Below, in pieces: positions 62,885-64,000 of a stretch of DNA of 64,000 nucleotides. The notes under the pieces are model-generated. The model saw only the letters and a program-made list of their open reading frames with translations, did not search any database and had not been told where the DNA came from. How positions within the stretch are numbered: position 1 is the first letter of the stretch; each line of letters begins with the position of its first letter. The position numbers and the translations under genes were made by a program. Source of the DNA: Symsagittifera roscoffensis. Lineage: Eukaryota > Xenacoelomorpha > Acoela > Convolutidae. The DNA lies in assembly GCF_963678635.1 (NCBI RefSeq), contig NC_087064.1, forward strand, positions 35,006,369-35,070,368. Reading direction: 5' to 3'.

Positions 62885-64000
62885 TTAAGATGAAAGATTG
62901 TATAATTTTTTACCCTCTGGCTGTACAACCTGTGCAGCCCATTCGTTCTCACTAATATCACATTCAAAACTTTTGATTCGCAAGCTCTTGTGCATCACCT
63001 TTGTGAAAATTGTTCTTCGGTTAGAAACTGAGTGGAGATTTTTAACGCAACTGATCAATAGTGTTTTAAGGTTATTGATCAAGAAAAAAATTGATAATTG
63101 TTTAAATTTTATATTCACAAAAATTTCGCTTCATGGTTTCTAATTTTTTTTAAAACAAATATAGTTCTTATTATCCGTTTTTGTATTATAAAATTTTTCT
63201 GCCAAATATTTTTTTGTTGAACAGCCATAAGTCAGTAAGTCGTACGAAAAATGGGCTTGGCATAAGCACTGTAAAATCTCAGTAGGAGTTTTCGAGAGAA
63301 AAAACTTCCTTGCTTGATATATTAGGCCAATAAAATGGGGAAATAACACCAACATGCTGATAAAATGTCAAACTTATGTCTATTTAGACGCCCAAATTTC
63401 TAAAATAACCAACATAGTTCATTTATTCTCCTCTAAAAACACTTTCCGGTTCTCTTCTTGTTCGATCAAAACTAGGCGCCTGACTTTCTTCTATTAAGGG
63501 TTATTTTATTGGTTTTGCACCACAAGTCTATTTTTTTATTGTTTCATTTGATTTTTTTTACTGCGCTTAAATTTTTGTTAGTGCAAAACAACGTTGTGTC
63601 ATCCACAAAAAGGCACATTTTTCGTTTTTGAATTGAATATAAGCTCGTTTGCGTAAAATGGAAACAGCAGTGGTTAAAATAACGAGTCCTAGAGAGCTCC
63701 GCGTTTTATCTGTAACAACTTCGAACTTTTTCTATGTGAAGTTCGATACAAGGACCAGCTAAATATGCTTGTTTTAGATTGCAGCATAAGCCACAAAATC
63801 AATAGTTTTTTTTAGCGTTTTCATTAGAGTAGTCAGATCGATAGTATCAAACGCTTTCTTTGAAACCTATAAAGCAAACCAATGTTTTTCAAATCTTTGC
63901 GTGATCGCATAAATTCTGTTGCTTTAATGATAGCCTGGACACAAAAACAACTTTTTCTGAACTGTGGAACAACTTGATCTAAGTATTTTAAGCTTAATAA
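62885..64000 (-). mobile_element. Non-LTR retrotransposon (LINE), 3' half of the reverse transcriptase, decayed
   Basis: On the minus strand, SKKAFDTIDLTTLMKTLKK at about 63,810-63,862 is the catalytic A region of a LINE-type RT. CLFVDDTTLFCTN at about 63,590-63,615 is the (F/Y)xDD box. Further on, IDLWCKTNKITLN (about 63,500) and, in 63,140-63,355, GLIYQARKFFLSKTPTEILQ and AHFSYDLLTYGC match the post-palm region. 62,885-63,118 holds the C-terminal end. Several frames are used, so it is a dead copy. The endonuclease half would lie beyond 64,000. CR1/Jockey-like by feel; the clade is not determined. Confidence 0.75.

Overview
The window looks like a repeat-rich stretch of an AT-rich metazoan nuclear genome. 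It is built almost entirely of decayed mobile elements, and I found no confident single-copy host gene. A Polinton/Maverick, Ty3/Gypsy elements, a non-LTR retrotransposon, short foldback elements and a 200-base assembly gap all fit an invertebrate draft assembly. A nematode is a guess only. There are no prokaryotic operon, CRISPR or Shine-Dalgarno signals.

Layout. (1) 1-12,808 is one Polinton/Maverick whose left end lies outside the window. On the minus strand it has an integrase, an FtsK/HerA-type packaging ATPase, an exonuclease-like gene and small unknown ORFs. On the plus strand it has a protein-primed family-B DNA polymerase broken into about ten pieces. A GC-rich fragment with a GDS motif and a 400-bp foldback hairpin have been inserted into, or rearranged, its 2.4-5 kb part. 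(2) About 13,125-20,900 is a minus-strand Ty3/Gypsy element (gag, protease, RT, RNase H, integrase) with an unusually long acidic segment between RNase H and integrase. It is broken by several stops and frameshifts. (3) 21,028-21,740 is a 15-bp minisatellite. (4) 23,416-32,155 is a head-to-tail tandem duplication of a non-coding block, 3.9 kb in copy 1 and 4.8 kb in copy 2. (5) About 32,147-38,115 carries more copies of a roughly 530-bp repeat plus a 453-bp tandem repeat. (6) 38,116-41,446 is largely featureless and ends in the N gap at 41,447-41,646.

(7) 42,578-57,812 is the most unusual object: a second, very long minus-strand Ty3/Gypsy-type element. Its order is small basic ORF, gag, protease, RT, RNase H, integrase, a Pro/Ser/Thr-rich ORF, an env-like glycoprotein resembling those of Chuviridae, then another unknown long ORF. 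Its coding strand is rich in A and C and poor in G. All its genes carry stops or frameshifts, so this copy is dead. (8) 57,813-64,000 holds hairpins, a decayed unidentified coding region at 60,817-61,497 and the 3' half of a minus-strand LINE at 62,885-64,000.

The genes act in element life cycles. The Polinton set is for self-synthesis and integration, with possible packaging. The two LTR elements provide reverse transcription and integration, the second with an envelope module. Every recognisable enzyme here carries at least one break or a substituted catalytic residue.
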